This document shows positions 33,046-41,945 of a stretch of DNA of 64,000 nt, in pieces. The translations under genes and the position numbers were made by a program. Positions within the stretch are counted from its first letter, which is position 1. Each line of letters starts with the position of its first letter. Source of the DNA: Lactobacillales bacterium (lineage in GTDB: Bacteria; Bacillota_I; Bacilli_A; RF39; UBA660). Where the stretch lies: positions 62,001-126,000 of the forward strand of contig SVAG01000004.1 in assembly GCA_015059545.1 (NCBI GenBank). Reading direction: 5' to 3'. A model generated the notes under the pieces. The model searched no databases. It saw only the letters and a list, made by a program, of their open reading frames with translations, and was not told the origin of the DNA.

Positions 33046-34251
33046 ATGGATAAAATAATAATGCATATAGATGTTAATAATGCCTTCTTATCATGGAGTG
33101 CACTTGATTTACTTAATAAAGGTTATAAATATGATATTAGAAATAGTTATGCAGTAATAGGTGGAGATGAAAGTAGAAGAAGTGGAATAGTACTTGCTAA
33201 AAGTAATAGTGCTAAAAAATTAGGAATAGTAACAGGAGAAACTTTATATAGTGCAAGACGTAAATGTAAGGTTCTTAGAACTTATTATCCTAATTATCAT
33301 TTCTATCAAAAAATGTCTAAAAGTTTATTTGAATTACTTAGTAAATATACTGATGATATAGAAGTAGCTTCTATAGATGAATGTTATATGGATTACACAA
33401 AAATAAAACATTTATATGGGGATGAAGTAGAATTTGCACATAAACTAAAAAAAGAAGTATATGATACTTTAGGATTTACTGTTAATATAGGAATAGCTAA
33501 TAATAAATTATGTGCTAAAATGGCTAGTGATTTTTCTAAACCATATAAAGTACATACTTTATATGATAGTGAAGTTAAAGAAAAAATGTATCCTTTAAAA
33601 GTAGGGGAATTATTTGGAATTGGAAGAAAAACAGTTCCTAAATTAGAACAATTAGGAATAAATACTATTGAAGATTTAGCTAATTTTGATCCACTTGAAC
33701 TTTCTAAATATTTTAAAAATCAAGCTATTAAAATGATCGAAAGTGCTAGAGGTATAAATAATGATCCAGTAAAAAATATAAGAGATGAAAGAAAATGTTT
33801 AAGTAATGAAACAACATTAGAAAAAGATTTTACAGATAAAAATGAAATATTAGTTATTTTAAGAGAAATAAGTAATAATTTAGCTAAAATACTTAGAAGT
33901 GAAAACAAATATTGTAATGTAGTAGAAGTACATTTAAAAGATAATATGTTTAAAACAATATCACATCAAAAGAAATTAAATAATGCGACTAATTTAACAA
34001 ATGAAATATTTGAAGCTACTAAAGTACTTTTAAATGAAATGTATAATGGTGAACCTATTAGATTAATAGGTATAAGATTAGATAAATTAGTTAGTAAAAG
34101 TAATCATCAAGTATCTTTATTTGAAGAAATAAAGGTGAGAGATAAAGATATTAAATTAGAAGAAACTATTGATTCATTACAAAATAGATTTGGTGATAAA
34201 ATAATAGGCAGTGCTAATAAAAGTAATAGAAATATAAAAAAGAAATACTAG
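33046..34251 (+). CDS. dinB: Y-family DNA polymerase IV
   Basis: Error-prone translesion polymerase. The catalytic carboxylates are D9 (MHIDVNNAF) and D111/E112 in ASIDECYMDYT, and F14 is the likely steric gate. The finger motif GIVLAKSNSAKKLGI and the thumb helix-hairpin-helix LFGIGRKTVPKLEQLGI are present, and the little-finger domain extends to about 350. The last residues (KIIGSANKSNRNIKKKY) do not form a clear beta-clamp motif, but VSLFEE at about 351-356 may serve. It is cotranscribed with the BRO-N gene, and its stop overlaps the convergent ClpX-like gene by four bases inside a shared hairpin. Confidence 0.93.
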   Translation: MDKIIMHIDVNNAFLSWSALDLLNKGYKYDIRNSYAVIGGDESRRSGIVLAKSNSAKKLGIVTGETLYSARRKCKVLRTYYPNYHFYQKMSKSLFELLSKYTDDIEVASIDECYMDYTKIKHLYGDEVEFAHKLKKEVYDTLGFTVNIGIANNKLCAKMASDFSKPYKVHTLYDSEVKEKMYPLKVGELFGIGRKTVPKLEQLGINTIEDLANFDPLELSKYFKNQAIKMIESARGINNDPVKNIRDERKCLSNETTLEKDFTDKNEILVILREISNNLAKILRSENKYCNVVEVHLKDNMFKTISHQKKLNNATNLTNEIFEATKVLLNEMYNGEPIRLIGIRLDKLVSKSNHQVSLFEEIKVRDKDIKLEETIDSLQNRFGDKIIGSANKSNRNIKKKY

Positions 34252-34268
34252 TTTTTAGTATTTCTTTT
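34238..34268. terminator. Bidirectional terminator spanning two overlapping stop codons
   Basis: 13-bp stem AAAAGAAATACTA / TAGTATTTCTTTT with GTTTT loop. Both convergent genes end within it. Confidence 0.85.
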
Positions 34269-35696
34269 CTTTCTTAATATATAAGGTGGTACTTGGTCTA
34301 ATGATCTTTTAGTAACATTTATACTTTCATATACATCTTTATCATCAGATACTTCAAATAAAGCATCATCTAAAATTTCATTTAAAGTATTTTTAATACC
34401 GCTAGCACCAATACCTTTTTTATGTGCTATTTCTGCAATTTTTTTAATAGCTGCATCAGATACATTTAATTTAACATTTTTTTCTTTAGCTAAATTTTTA
34501 AATTCGTCTAAACAATTGTTTCTTGAATGTCTAATAATATTTTCAATATCTTCTACAGTTAATTTTTCAACATTTATTAAACTAATTCTTCTTAAAAAAT
34601 CATCTATAAGGCCATATTTTTTTAAATCATCTAATGTTATTTCTGAAAATTCTTTTTCAGAATTTGTAATATCACTACAAAAACCTATATTTTTTTTCTT
34701 TTTTACTATGTCTGTGAAAGCTCCTAATAATATAACAGTTAAATTATTTGTACTAAAATTAACATAATGTTCTTTTTCAAAAGAACCAACATTTATTCTA
34801 AAACTTGTTCCTTCCATTAAAGATAGTAAAGAATTTAAAAATCTCTTTCCAGATACATCATCATCAGATGTGTTAACTTTTTTATCTATTTCATCGATAA
34901 CTAATATTCCTTTTTCAGCAAGTGCTAAATTATTACCAGCTATATTATATAATTTTATAAGCATTTCTGATACTGAAGCTCCTTGGTATCCTGCTACTGA
35001 ATATTGTTCAGAATCTTCGACAATTATTGGAATATTTGCTTTTTCTGCTATACTTCTAAATATTTCTGTTTTACCGCATCCACTAGGACCAATAACAAGT
35101 AAATCTGTTTTGTTTCTATAATTTTTAATTTTAGTATTTTTATCGATTGTTATTATTGCTTTTTTTATTGCTTTATCTTGTCCAAAAACGCTTCCTTTTA
35201 AATAATTGTATACTTCTTTAACATCAAATTCAATATTTACTTCTTCTTCAGAAACCTCATATTTTTGTGAAAAATCTTTTATAACACTTTCATTTTCATT
35301 AAATGTATTATGTTCACAAGTTGCTATAATTATTTTTTCATCAGTATCTGGTTCAATTTTATAAGTACTTGTTATATCTTTTTCTTTATCATATTCTTGG
35401 ATATAATCGTAATCAGTTATATCATCTCTATATTCAATTGTAGCATCTTCTAATGAATAACCTGCATATATATTTGTTAACTCTTTAATAGGCAAAGCAA
35501 ATCCAATTCCAAGTTCTTCTTCTGACATTGTACCTTCATATAAATTTCCAATATTTTCTTCAAATCCATCTACTTTAAAAGAAAATTGATTAATAGGTAT
35601 ACATTTTACTACGTTAAGTGGTGTTAAAGTAGTAATATTTTCTTTTTCATAGTTTTGAAGTTGAAAAACGATTCCAATATGTGTATATTTTTCCAT
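34248..35696 (-). CDS. ClpX-like AAA+ unfoldase with a novel N-terminal domain
   Basis: A 482-residue ATPase. The AAA+ module starts near 160 (VYNYLKGSVFGQDKAIKKA) with Walker A GPSGCGKT (203-210), the pore-loop region GYQGASVSEML, Walker B ILVIDEID (264-271), and VKKKKNIGFCSD, where I337-G-F339 matches the IGF loop that docks ClpX onto ClpP. Arginines LRRISL and the C-terminal small domain GIGASGIKNTLNEIL are also there. The Cys4 zinc domain of true ClpX is absent. Instead a 155-residue acidic N-terminal domain of unknown family is present. I infer an alternative substrate-selecting unfoldase for ClpP. Confidence 0.85.
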   Translation of the reverse strand: MEKYTHIGIVFQLQNYEKENITTLTPLNVVKCIPINQFSFKVDGFEENIGNLYEGTMSEEELGIGFALPIKELTNIYAGYSLEDATIEYRDDITDYDYIQEYDKEKDITSTYKIEPDTDEKIIIATCEHNTFNENESVIKDFSQKYEVSEEEVNIEFDVKEVYNYLKGSVFGQDKAIKKAIITIDKNTKIKNYRNKTDLLVIGPSGCGKTEIFRSIAEKANIPIIVEDSEQYSVAGYQGASVSEMLIKLYNIAGNNLALAEKGILVIDEIDKKVNTSDDDVSGKRFLNSLLSLMEGTSFRINVGSFEKEHYVNFSTNNLTVILLGAFTDIVKKKKNIGFCSDITNSEKEFSEITLDDLKKYGLIDDFLRRISLINVEKLTVEDIENIIRHSRNNCLDEFKNLAKEKNVKLNVSDAAIKKIAEIAHKKGIGASGIKNTLNEILDDALFEVSDDKDVYESINVTKRSLDQVPPYILRKKRNTKN

Positions 35697-35757
35697 AAAA
35701 CCACCCCGATTAGTTTTCTATTCTAACATATTTAAGATTTAAAAACAATCATTTTTA

Positions 35758-35766
35758 TGATATAAT
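35758..35766 (+). promoter_or_regulatory. Extended -10 promoter of tex
   Basis: TGATATAAT, 21 bases before the tex ATG. Confidence 0.55.
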
Positions 35767-35787
35767 TTTTATGGAAAGTAGGTTATT

Positions 35788-37941
35788 ATGAATAAAGAGA
35801 TAATAAAAAGTATAAGTAATGATTTAAATATAAAAGAAATACAAGTAGAAAAAACATTAGAACTTTTAATGGAAGGTAATACTATTCCTTTTATTGCACG
35901 TTATAGAAAAGAAGTAACAGGTGCTTTAGATGAAGAAAAAATTAAAAGTATAAACGAAGTATATGAGTATCAAGTTAATTTATTAAGTAGAAAAGAAGAT
36001 GTTATTAGATTAATAGATGAAAAAGGTTTAATGACTGATGAATTAAGAGAAAAAATAATGAGTGCTACTAAATTAGTAGAAGTAGAAGATTTATATAGAC
36101 CATATAAAGAAAAGAAAAAAACAAAAGCTACAGATGCAATTAATAATGGACTTGAACCACTTGCTAAAATGATTATGTCATTTAAAGTAACAGATTTGGA
36201 TTCTACTGCATCTAAATATATAAATGATAAAGTTAAATCAGTAGAAGAGGCTATACAAGGTGCATCTTATATAATAGCTGAATGGATAAGTGATAATGCA
36301 TATTACCGTAAATGGATAAGAAATTTTACATATAGAAATGGTATTATTGTATGTAAAGTAAAAAAAGATCATGAAGATACAAATAAAGTATATGAAATGT
36401 ATTATGATTATAATGAAAAGGTAAGAGAAATTAAACCTCATAGAGTACTTGCTATAAATAGAGCAGAGAAAGAAAAAGTAATTACTGTAAGTATTAGTGT
36501 AGATAAAGATGAAATATTTAACTTTCTAGAAAGTAAAAATATTAAAGATGAAAAAAATGTAGCTTGTAACATTGTAAAAGAAGCTATTAAAGATAGTTAT
36601 AAAAGATTAATAGAACCGTCTATTGAAAGAGAAATAAGAAGTGAATTAAAAGAAAAAGCAGAAGTAGTTGCTATTGATAACTTTGGTAAAAATTTAGAAG
36701 GTTTATTATTACAACCTCCTATAAAAGAAAAAATAGTTTTAGCGTTTGATCCAGGATTTGTTAATGGATGTAAAATAGCAGTTGTAGATAAAAATGGTAA
36801 ATACCTAGATTCAACAGTTATTAAACCATTCTTAAAAAATATAAGTGAAACTAGTATTAAATCTTGTAAAGAAGAAATAGTAAGATTAGTAAAAAAATAT
36901 AATGTTGATATTATAGCTATAGGAAATGGTACAGCATCACGTGAAAGTGAAAAATTCTGTAGTGAATTAATTAAAGAATATAATTTAGATACAAAATATG
37001 TAATTGTATCAGAAGCAGGAGCATCCATCTACAGTGCATCTAAACTTGCTATTGAAGAATTTCCTGATTTAGAAGTAGAAAAAAGAAGTGCTGTTAGTAT
37101 TGGTAGAAGACTTCAAGATCCATTATCAGAACTTGTTAAAATACCACCAGATGGTATAGGTGTAGGTCTTTATCAACACGATGTATCTGCAAAAGATTTA
37201 AAAGAAAATTTAGATTTCGTTGTTACTAAAACAGTTAATAATGTAGGAGTTAATATAAATACAGCTTCAACATCTTTATTAAAATATGTTTCTGGTATAA
37301 CAAGTAAAAATATAGAAAAAATTATTAGTTATAGAGAATCAAAAGGTAGAATTAATTCAAGAGAAGAAATCAAAAAACAAAAACTATTAAGTGATAAAGT
37401 ATATGAACAAGCTATTGGTTTCTTAAGAATAACTGAAGGTGTTAATATTTTAGATGAAACTAGTATTCACCCTGAAAGTTATGATATTACATTAAAATTA
37501 TTAGAATCATTAGATTTAAAATTAACTGATATTGGTAGTGAAATATTAAAAGAAAAATTAGAAAATATAAATTTAGAAGAATACACTACTAAATTAAATA
37601 CAGATATTTATACATTAGAAGATATCGTTAAATCACTTATTACACCTAATAGAGATCCTAGAGATGAAATGCCACAACCAATATTAAAAAGTGATGTTTT
37701 AAATATAGAAGATTTAAGTGTTGGTATGAAACTTCAAGGTACAGTTAGAAATGTAGTAGATTTTGGAGCTTTTATAGATATAGGACTTCATAATGATGGA
37801 TTAGTTCATATATCAAAAATAACTGATAAGTATATAAAACATCCTAGTGAAGTATTAAGTGTTGGAGATATAGTTGATTGCTATGTAGATCAAATAAATG
37901 TCGAAAAAGAAAAAGTGAATTTAAGATTAACAGAAAAATAG
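35788..37941 (+). CDS. tex: Tex-family RNA-binding transcription accessory protein
   Basis: A 717-residue cytoplasmic nucleic-acid-binding protein. Domains in order: Tex N-terminal helical region (IPFIARYRKEVTGALDEE), YqgF-like RNase H fold (about 310-440; LAFDPGFVNGCKIAVVDKNG), helix-hairpin-helix pair (about 470-545; VNTASTSLLKYVSGI-like) and a C-terminal S1 domain (645-715; GMKLQGTVRNVVDFGAFIDI). Length and order match Tex. It is monocistronic, with a terminator and a new promoter directly downstream. Confidence 0.95.
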   Translation: MNKEIIKSISNDLNIKEIQVEKTLELLMEGNTIPFIARYRKEVTGALDEEKIKSINEVYEYQVNLLSRKEDVIRLIDEKGLMTDELREKIMSATKLVEVEDLYRPYKEKKKTKATDAINNGLEPLAKMIMSFKVTDLDSTASKYINDKVKSVEEAIQGASYIIAEWISDNAYYRKWIRNFTYRNGIIVCKVKKDHEDTNKVYEMYYDYNEKVREIKPHRVLAINRAEKEKVITVSISVDKDEIFNFLESKNIKDEKNVACNIVKEAIKDSYKRLIEPSIEREIRSELKEKAEVVAIDNFGKNLEGLLLQPPIKEKIVLAFDPGFVNGCKIAVVDKNGKYLDSTVIKPFLKNISETSIKSCKEEIVRLVKKYNVDIIAIGNGTASRESEKFCSELIKEYNLDTKYVIVSEAGASIYSASKLAIEEFPDLEVEKRSAVSIGRRLQDPLSELVKIPPDGIGVGLYQHDVSAKDLKENLDFVVTKTVNNVGVNINTASTSLLKYVSGITSKNIEKIISYRESKGRINSREEIKKQKLLSDKVYEQAIGFLRITEGVNILDETSIHPESYDITLKLLESLDLKLTDIGSEILKEKLENINLEEYTTKLNTDIYTLEDIVKSLITPNRDPRDEMPQPILKSDVLNIEDLSVGMKLQGTVRNVVDFGAFIDIGLHNDGLVHISKITDKYIKHPSEVLSVGDIVDCYVDQINVEKEKVNLRLTEK

Positions 37942-37960
37942 ATTTTTATCTATTTTTTTT
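37935..37960 (+). terminator. Terminator of tex
   Basis: AAAATAGAT / ATCTATTTT stem with TTTT loop overlapping the stop codon; T run. Confidence 0.85.
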
Positions 37961-37961
37961 C

Positions 37962-37990
37962 TTGACTGAAATTATATAAAAAGATATAAT
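37962..37990 (+). promoter_or_regulatory. Promoter of the giant prepilin gene
   Basis: TTGACT (37962-37967), 17-base spacer, TATAAT (37985-37990), 25 bases before the ATG; begins right after the tex terminator. Confidence 0.8.
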
Positions 37991-38015
37991 TTTTATAGTA
38001 AAGGAAGTGTAAAGA

Positions 38016-40880
38016 ATGAGACACAAAAATAAAAAGGGATTTACACTAATAGAACTTTTAGCCGTAATAATAATTATAGGAATAATTGCTCTTATTGCAG
38101 TTCCAAAAATGGCTAATGTAATAAAAGATTCTAAAAAGAAAACTTTTGAAAGTAGTGCAAATGGACTAGTAGAAAGTGCTAAAATATATTATTCTTCAAA
38201 AACAGATGATGTAGATTTTGAAGGTAAAGTTTTTAAATTTGGAAAAAATGGAGATATAAGCGGATTAAAATTTAAAGGGGAAAAACCAACAGATGGTGAA
38301 CTGGTAGTAAATTCATCTGGTGAAATAAAAATGTACATAACAGATGGTGAATATTGTGCCTTTAAAGATTTCAAAAGCAATGTTATAACTATAACTGAAG
38401 GAAAAGAATGTGTTCTTAAATCTGAAACACCTATAATTAGTTTAGCAGTAAACAAAGTTACAACAAATAGAATTTCTTTAGTAGCAGAATGTAGTTATGA
38501 ATCTGGAAAAGAAATTAATATAGATAAATATGAATTTAGTAAAGATGGTGGAAAAACTTGGAATTCAACATCTGATAAAAATTATTATACATATAGTAAT
38601 CTAGAACAAAAAGAATATACATTTGCAGCAAGATGTATAACAACAGCAGGAACATCTGCTTCAAAACAAATAGTAACAAGTACAACAAAAATAGATGAAG
38701 TGATAATTAATGTACCAGAAGGATGGGCAAGAGAAAAAGAAATAACAATTTCTTATCCAAAAGGTAGATATGAATATCAATATCAAGAATTAGATAATGA
38801 TAGTACAATAAGTGAAGATAAATGGGTAACTGTAGAAGAAACAGAAAACGGAAGTACACATAATGTATTTAAGAAAACATATACTGAAAATAAATATATA
38901 ATAGCTAGAGTGTTAGATAATACAGGTAATTATGTTGATTCAGCAAGTACAGCTATTCAAAAAATTGATAGAACTCCACCAGTATGTGGTAATTGGACAG
39001 GTAATTCTGAATGGACAAATAAAAATGTTACAGTAAAAGTATCATGTAATGAAACACAAGATGAAACTAACAATATAAGTGGATGTTCATCAAGTAGTTA
39101 TGATGTAAAAACATATTCAACAACAACAAAAACAGAAGCATTATCATATACAATAAAAGATAATGCAGGTAATGAAACAACATGTTCAGATACAGTAGAT
39201 GTTTATGTTGATAAAACAGCTCCGTCAATACCTACTATAGTTAACTCAAGTAGTGGTAATTGGACGAAAGATGATGTAACAATTACAGCATCATCAACAG
39301 ATACACATTCAGGTATAGATCAAATATATTATGGTTATGCAGATTCACCAACATTAACTAATTGGGGAACTGATTATGTAGAAATTACGAATGGTAAAAA
39401 AATAAGTGGTACTTGGACATACGCAACAAATACTACAGTATATATTAGAGCATGTGATGTTGCAGGTAATTGTTCAGCTAGTACAACAACACCATTAAAA
39501 ATTGATCATACAGCACCAGATGCAATAACAATAAGTAGTGTAGATAATAATGCAACCAGTATAAAAATAAATTATACTGGTGGAGCTGATTCACAATCGG
39601 GTATTTTAAAATATGTATGTCACTATGGTACAAGTACTTCATTAGGTTCAACAAAGGATTTATCATCAACTGCTACAAGTTGTACGATAACAACAAATAC
39701 AGGAACAAAATATTATTATAAAATATGTGCAATAAATAATGCTGGATTAGAAACATGTAGTAGTGTTGGAAATGTAACAACATGGATAGGAATACCAAGT
39801 GATACATATACTACAGGTGATGAAATTACATATGGTGGAAAAACATGGTTAGTTGTAAAAGATAATGGTTCTACTACAACATTGATAAGTAAATCAAATA
39901 TAGCTACAGGAGCATATACAAGTGCAACAACTTCAATAGATAGTTATATAAGTGGAAATACAACATTTGCATTAGATAAATCATTATTGGCATTAACAGG
40001 AGCAGGATTACCAACAAGAACAGCAATGCCAGCTAATTCAAGTGGAACACCATTCTGGACAAAAACAACAGGTGGAGATGGATATTATATTTTAAATAGT
40101 AATGGAGCTACAACATATACAAAATATTCACGATCATCAACATCAAAATATACCTCTACAGTAACAGATGGTAATGTAACAACAGGAACAACTACAACGA
40201 TATATAATGGTTTAAGTAGTAGTACAGCAGCTTTAAGTGCAGAATCAAGTGCAACAAATATAACTTTAACGAATGGAGGATATAGTAATTCTCCAATATA
40301 TGCATCAACTGATCGAACATCGGCAAGTTATACAGCAAGTAGTAATATTTCTACATATACAAAATATATTACAGCAATAACAGCACTTCAACCTACTGAT
40401 GCATATAGTGGACAAATTTATGGTTATGCTGTAGACATATTTACGGCTACTCCAGGTACTGCTAGAACTTCTAGTTCAACTAAAACTGTATCATACTGTA
40501 ATAAAACAAGTGGTGTAGCAAGTGGAACTGTTAAAATAAATTCAACGATGGCAAGCAACACCTCTATAACAGGTAATGAATGTGCAACATGTAAACTTAA
40601 TTGTATGGATGTAGCAACTATACGTTATGGATGTTCTGGATCAGGATGTCAAAGTTATTGTGACACTACTGCTGAAGTTAAAAATCAATTGTTATGGTAT
40701 TATAATCAAGAAGTTGGATCTACACAAACTGTTACATTAACAGCATCTTCTAGTAAATGGAAAGCAGGAACAGTTAACGTTGCAGATTCAGCTAGTTGTA
40801 CTAAATATAATAATTATACATTATCAAGTCCAACTAAAAATATAGGTATAAGAACTGTGATAACAGTAAAAGAAAGATAA
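38016..40880 (+). CDS. 954-residue prepilin-like protein with adhesin-type repeats
   Basis: The N-terminus is a perfect type IV prepilin/pseudopilin signal: basic leader MRHKNKKG, cleavage before F9, Glu at mature position 5, then a 22-residue hydrophobic helix. Pilins are usually 120-200 residues; this one is 954. After a pilin-like head (to about 130) come fibronectin/Ig-like repeats. One begins TPIISLAVNKVTTNRISL, and others are marked by DRTPPVCGNWTGNSEWTNKN, DKTAPSIPTIVNSSSGNWTK and DHTAPDAITISSVDNNATS, with paired Cys. A C-terminal Thr/Ser-rich region (about 600-954) starts GDEITYGGKTWLVVKDNG and has a Cys cluster CATCKLNC. I infer a surface adhesin mounted on or near a pilus-like fibre. 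Confidence 0.85.
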   Translation: MRHKNKKGFTLIELLAVIIIIGIIALIAVPKMANVIKDSKKKTFESSANGLVESAKIYYSSKTDDVDFEGKVFKFGKNGDISGLKFKGEKPTDGELVVNSSGEIKMYITDGEYCAFKDFKSNVITITEGKECVLKSETPIISLAVNKVTTNRISLVAECSYESGKEINIDKYEFSKDGGKTWNSTSDKNYYTYSNLEQKEYTFAARCITTAGTSASKQIVTSTTKIDEVIINVPEGWAREKEITISYPKGRYEYQYQELDNDSTISEDKWVTVEETENGSTHNVFKKTYTENKYIIARVLDNTGNYVDSASTAIQKIDRTPPVCGNWTGNSEWTNKNVTVKVSCNETQDETNNISGCSSSSYDVKTYSTTTKTEALSYTIKDNAGNETTCSDTVDVYVDKTAPSIPTIVNSSSGNWTKDDVTITASSTDTHSGIDQIYYGYADSPTLTNWGTDYVEITNGKKISGTWTYATNTTVYIRACDVAGNCSASTTTPLKIDHTAPDAITISSVDNNATSIKINYTGGADSQSGILKYVCHYGTSTSLGSTKDLSSTATSCTITTNTGTKYYYKICAINNAGLETCSSVGNVTTWIGIPSDTYTTGDEITYGGKTWLVVKDNGSTTTLISKSNIATGAYTSATTSIDSYISGNTTFALDKSLLALTGAGLPTRTAMPANSSGTPFWTKTTGGDGYYILNSNGATTYTKYSRSSTSKYTSTVTDGNVTTGTTTTIYNGLSSSTAALSAESSATNITLTNGGYSNSPIYASTDRTSASYTASSNISTYTKYITAITALQPTDAYSGQIYGYAVDIFTATPGTARTSSSTKTVSYCNKTSGVASGTVKINSTMASNTSITGNECATCKLNCMDVATIRYGCSGSGCQSYCDTTAEVKNQLLWYYNQEVGSTQTVTLTASSSKWKAGTVNVADSASCTKYNNYTLSSPTKNIGIRTVITVKER

Positions 40881-40911
40881 AAAAATATCAGATTATTCTG
40901 ATATTTTTTTT
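40880..40911. terminator. Bidirectional terminator
   Basis: AAAAATATCAGA / TCTGATATTTTT stem with TTAT loop between convergent genes. Confidence 0.85.
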
Positions 40912-41825
40912 CCTTGATAAGAGTCTCTTCTAACTAATTCTTTATCTATTTCATTTAATACAGTAAATTTTTTAGGTAACCAATTAGGTTCTATTAAATC
41001 TTCTAATTTAGGATCACCAGTAATTCTATTTATAACTATTTCTGGTCTTAAATATTCTAATTGATCACATACAATGTCTACATATGCTTCTTTAGTTAAA
41101 ATATGGAATGGTTTTTCTTTGTAAATTTTTTCTAATTTTGTGTTTTTTAAAATACTTAACATGTGTATTTTAATTCCTTGAATATCTAATTTATTTAAAT
41201 ATTTAATTGTTTCAATCATCATATCTTTTGTTTCATAAGGAAGTCCATTTATAACATGAACTACAACATTAATATTTCTTTTTCTAAGTTCATTAACACA
41301 GTTTTCAAAACAATCTAAAGAATGACATCTATTTATAAAATTAGATGTTTCTTCATGTATAGTTTGTAAGCCTAATTCTATTGTTAAATATGTTTTTTTA
41401 GATAATTCTTCTAAATAATCCATGCATTCATTTGTTATAGAATCGGGTCTAGTTGCTATATTAAGACCTATAACATTATTAAGTTTTAATATAGTTTCAT
41501 ATTTTTCTATTAAAATATCTAGTGGAGCATATGTATTAGTGTGAGCTTGAAAATATCCAATATATTTACCATCTTTCCATTTTTTCTCCATTATTTCTTT
41601 TACTTCATTAAATTGAGTTACTAAATCTTTATCTTTATCTCCTGCATATTCACCACTACCTAAATTAGAACAATAAATACATCCACCATATCCAACAGTT
41701 CCATCTATATTAGGACAAGTAAATCCAGCATTTAAACTTATTTTAAATACTTTAGAATTAAATTTATTTTTATAAAAATAATCAAGTGTATGATATCTTT
41801 TATTATTATAAGAATATTTAAACAT
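40893..41825 (-). CDS. Radical SAM protein, TIGR01212/YtqA family
   Basis: A 310-residue radical SAM enzyme. The 4Fe-4S cysteines are C37, C49 and C52 (GFTCPNIDG...GGCIYCSN), the CX11CX2C spacing of the YtqA/YhcC family. GYFQAHTNTYAP, IGLNIATRPDSI, TIELGLQTIHEETSNFINR and VVHVINGLPYETKDMM continue the barrel. Members occur in nearly all Firmicutes, and a tRNA-modification role has been proposed. It is monocistronic on the minus strand, sharing its terminator with the giant prepilin gene. Confidence 0.92.
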   Translation of the reverse strand: MFKYSYNNKRYHTLDYFYKNKFNSKVFKISLNAGFTCPNIDGTVGYGGCIYCSNLGSGEYAGDKDKDLVTQFNEVKEIMEKKWKDGKYIGYFQAHTNTYAPLDILIEKYETILKLNNVIGLNIATRPDSITNECMDYLEELSKKTYLTIELGLQTIHEETSNFINRCHSLDCFENCVNELRKRNINVVVHVINGLPYETKDMMIETIKYLNKLDIQGIKIHMLSILKNTKLEKIYKEKPFHILTKEAYVDIVCDQLEYLRPEIVINRITGDPKLEDLIEPNWLPKKFTVLNEIDKELVRRDSYQGKKISE

Positions 41826-41918
41826 AAAATCACCAATTCTATTATACCTATAAAATAATTGAAAATATAGTGAAAATTACTAAATTTTAACAAAAAACTT
41901 TATAAATTAATATATTTT

Positions 41919-41927
41919 TGATATAAT
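41919..41927 (+). promoter_or_regulatory. Extended -10 promoter of the YfcC-like permease
   Basis: TGATATAAT, 18 bases before the ATG; TGGAGG ribosome site between. Confidence 0.55.
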
Positions 41928-41945
41928 TATTATGGAGGTTATAAT

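Noticed and set aside
32171-34251. BRO-N plus polymerase genes as a prophage remnant
   Set aside because: No integrase, structural or lysis genes nearby. The genes have their own promoter and a fixed operon with dinB, and base composition is like the surroundings.
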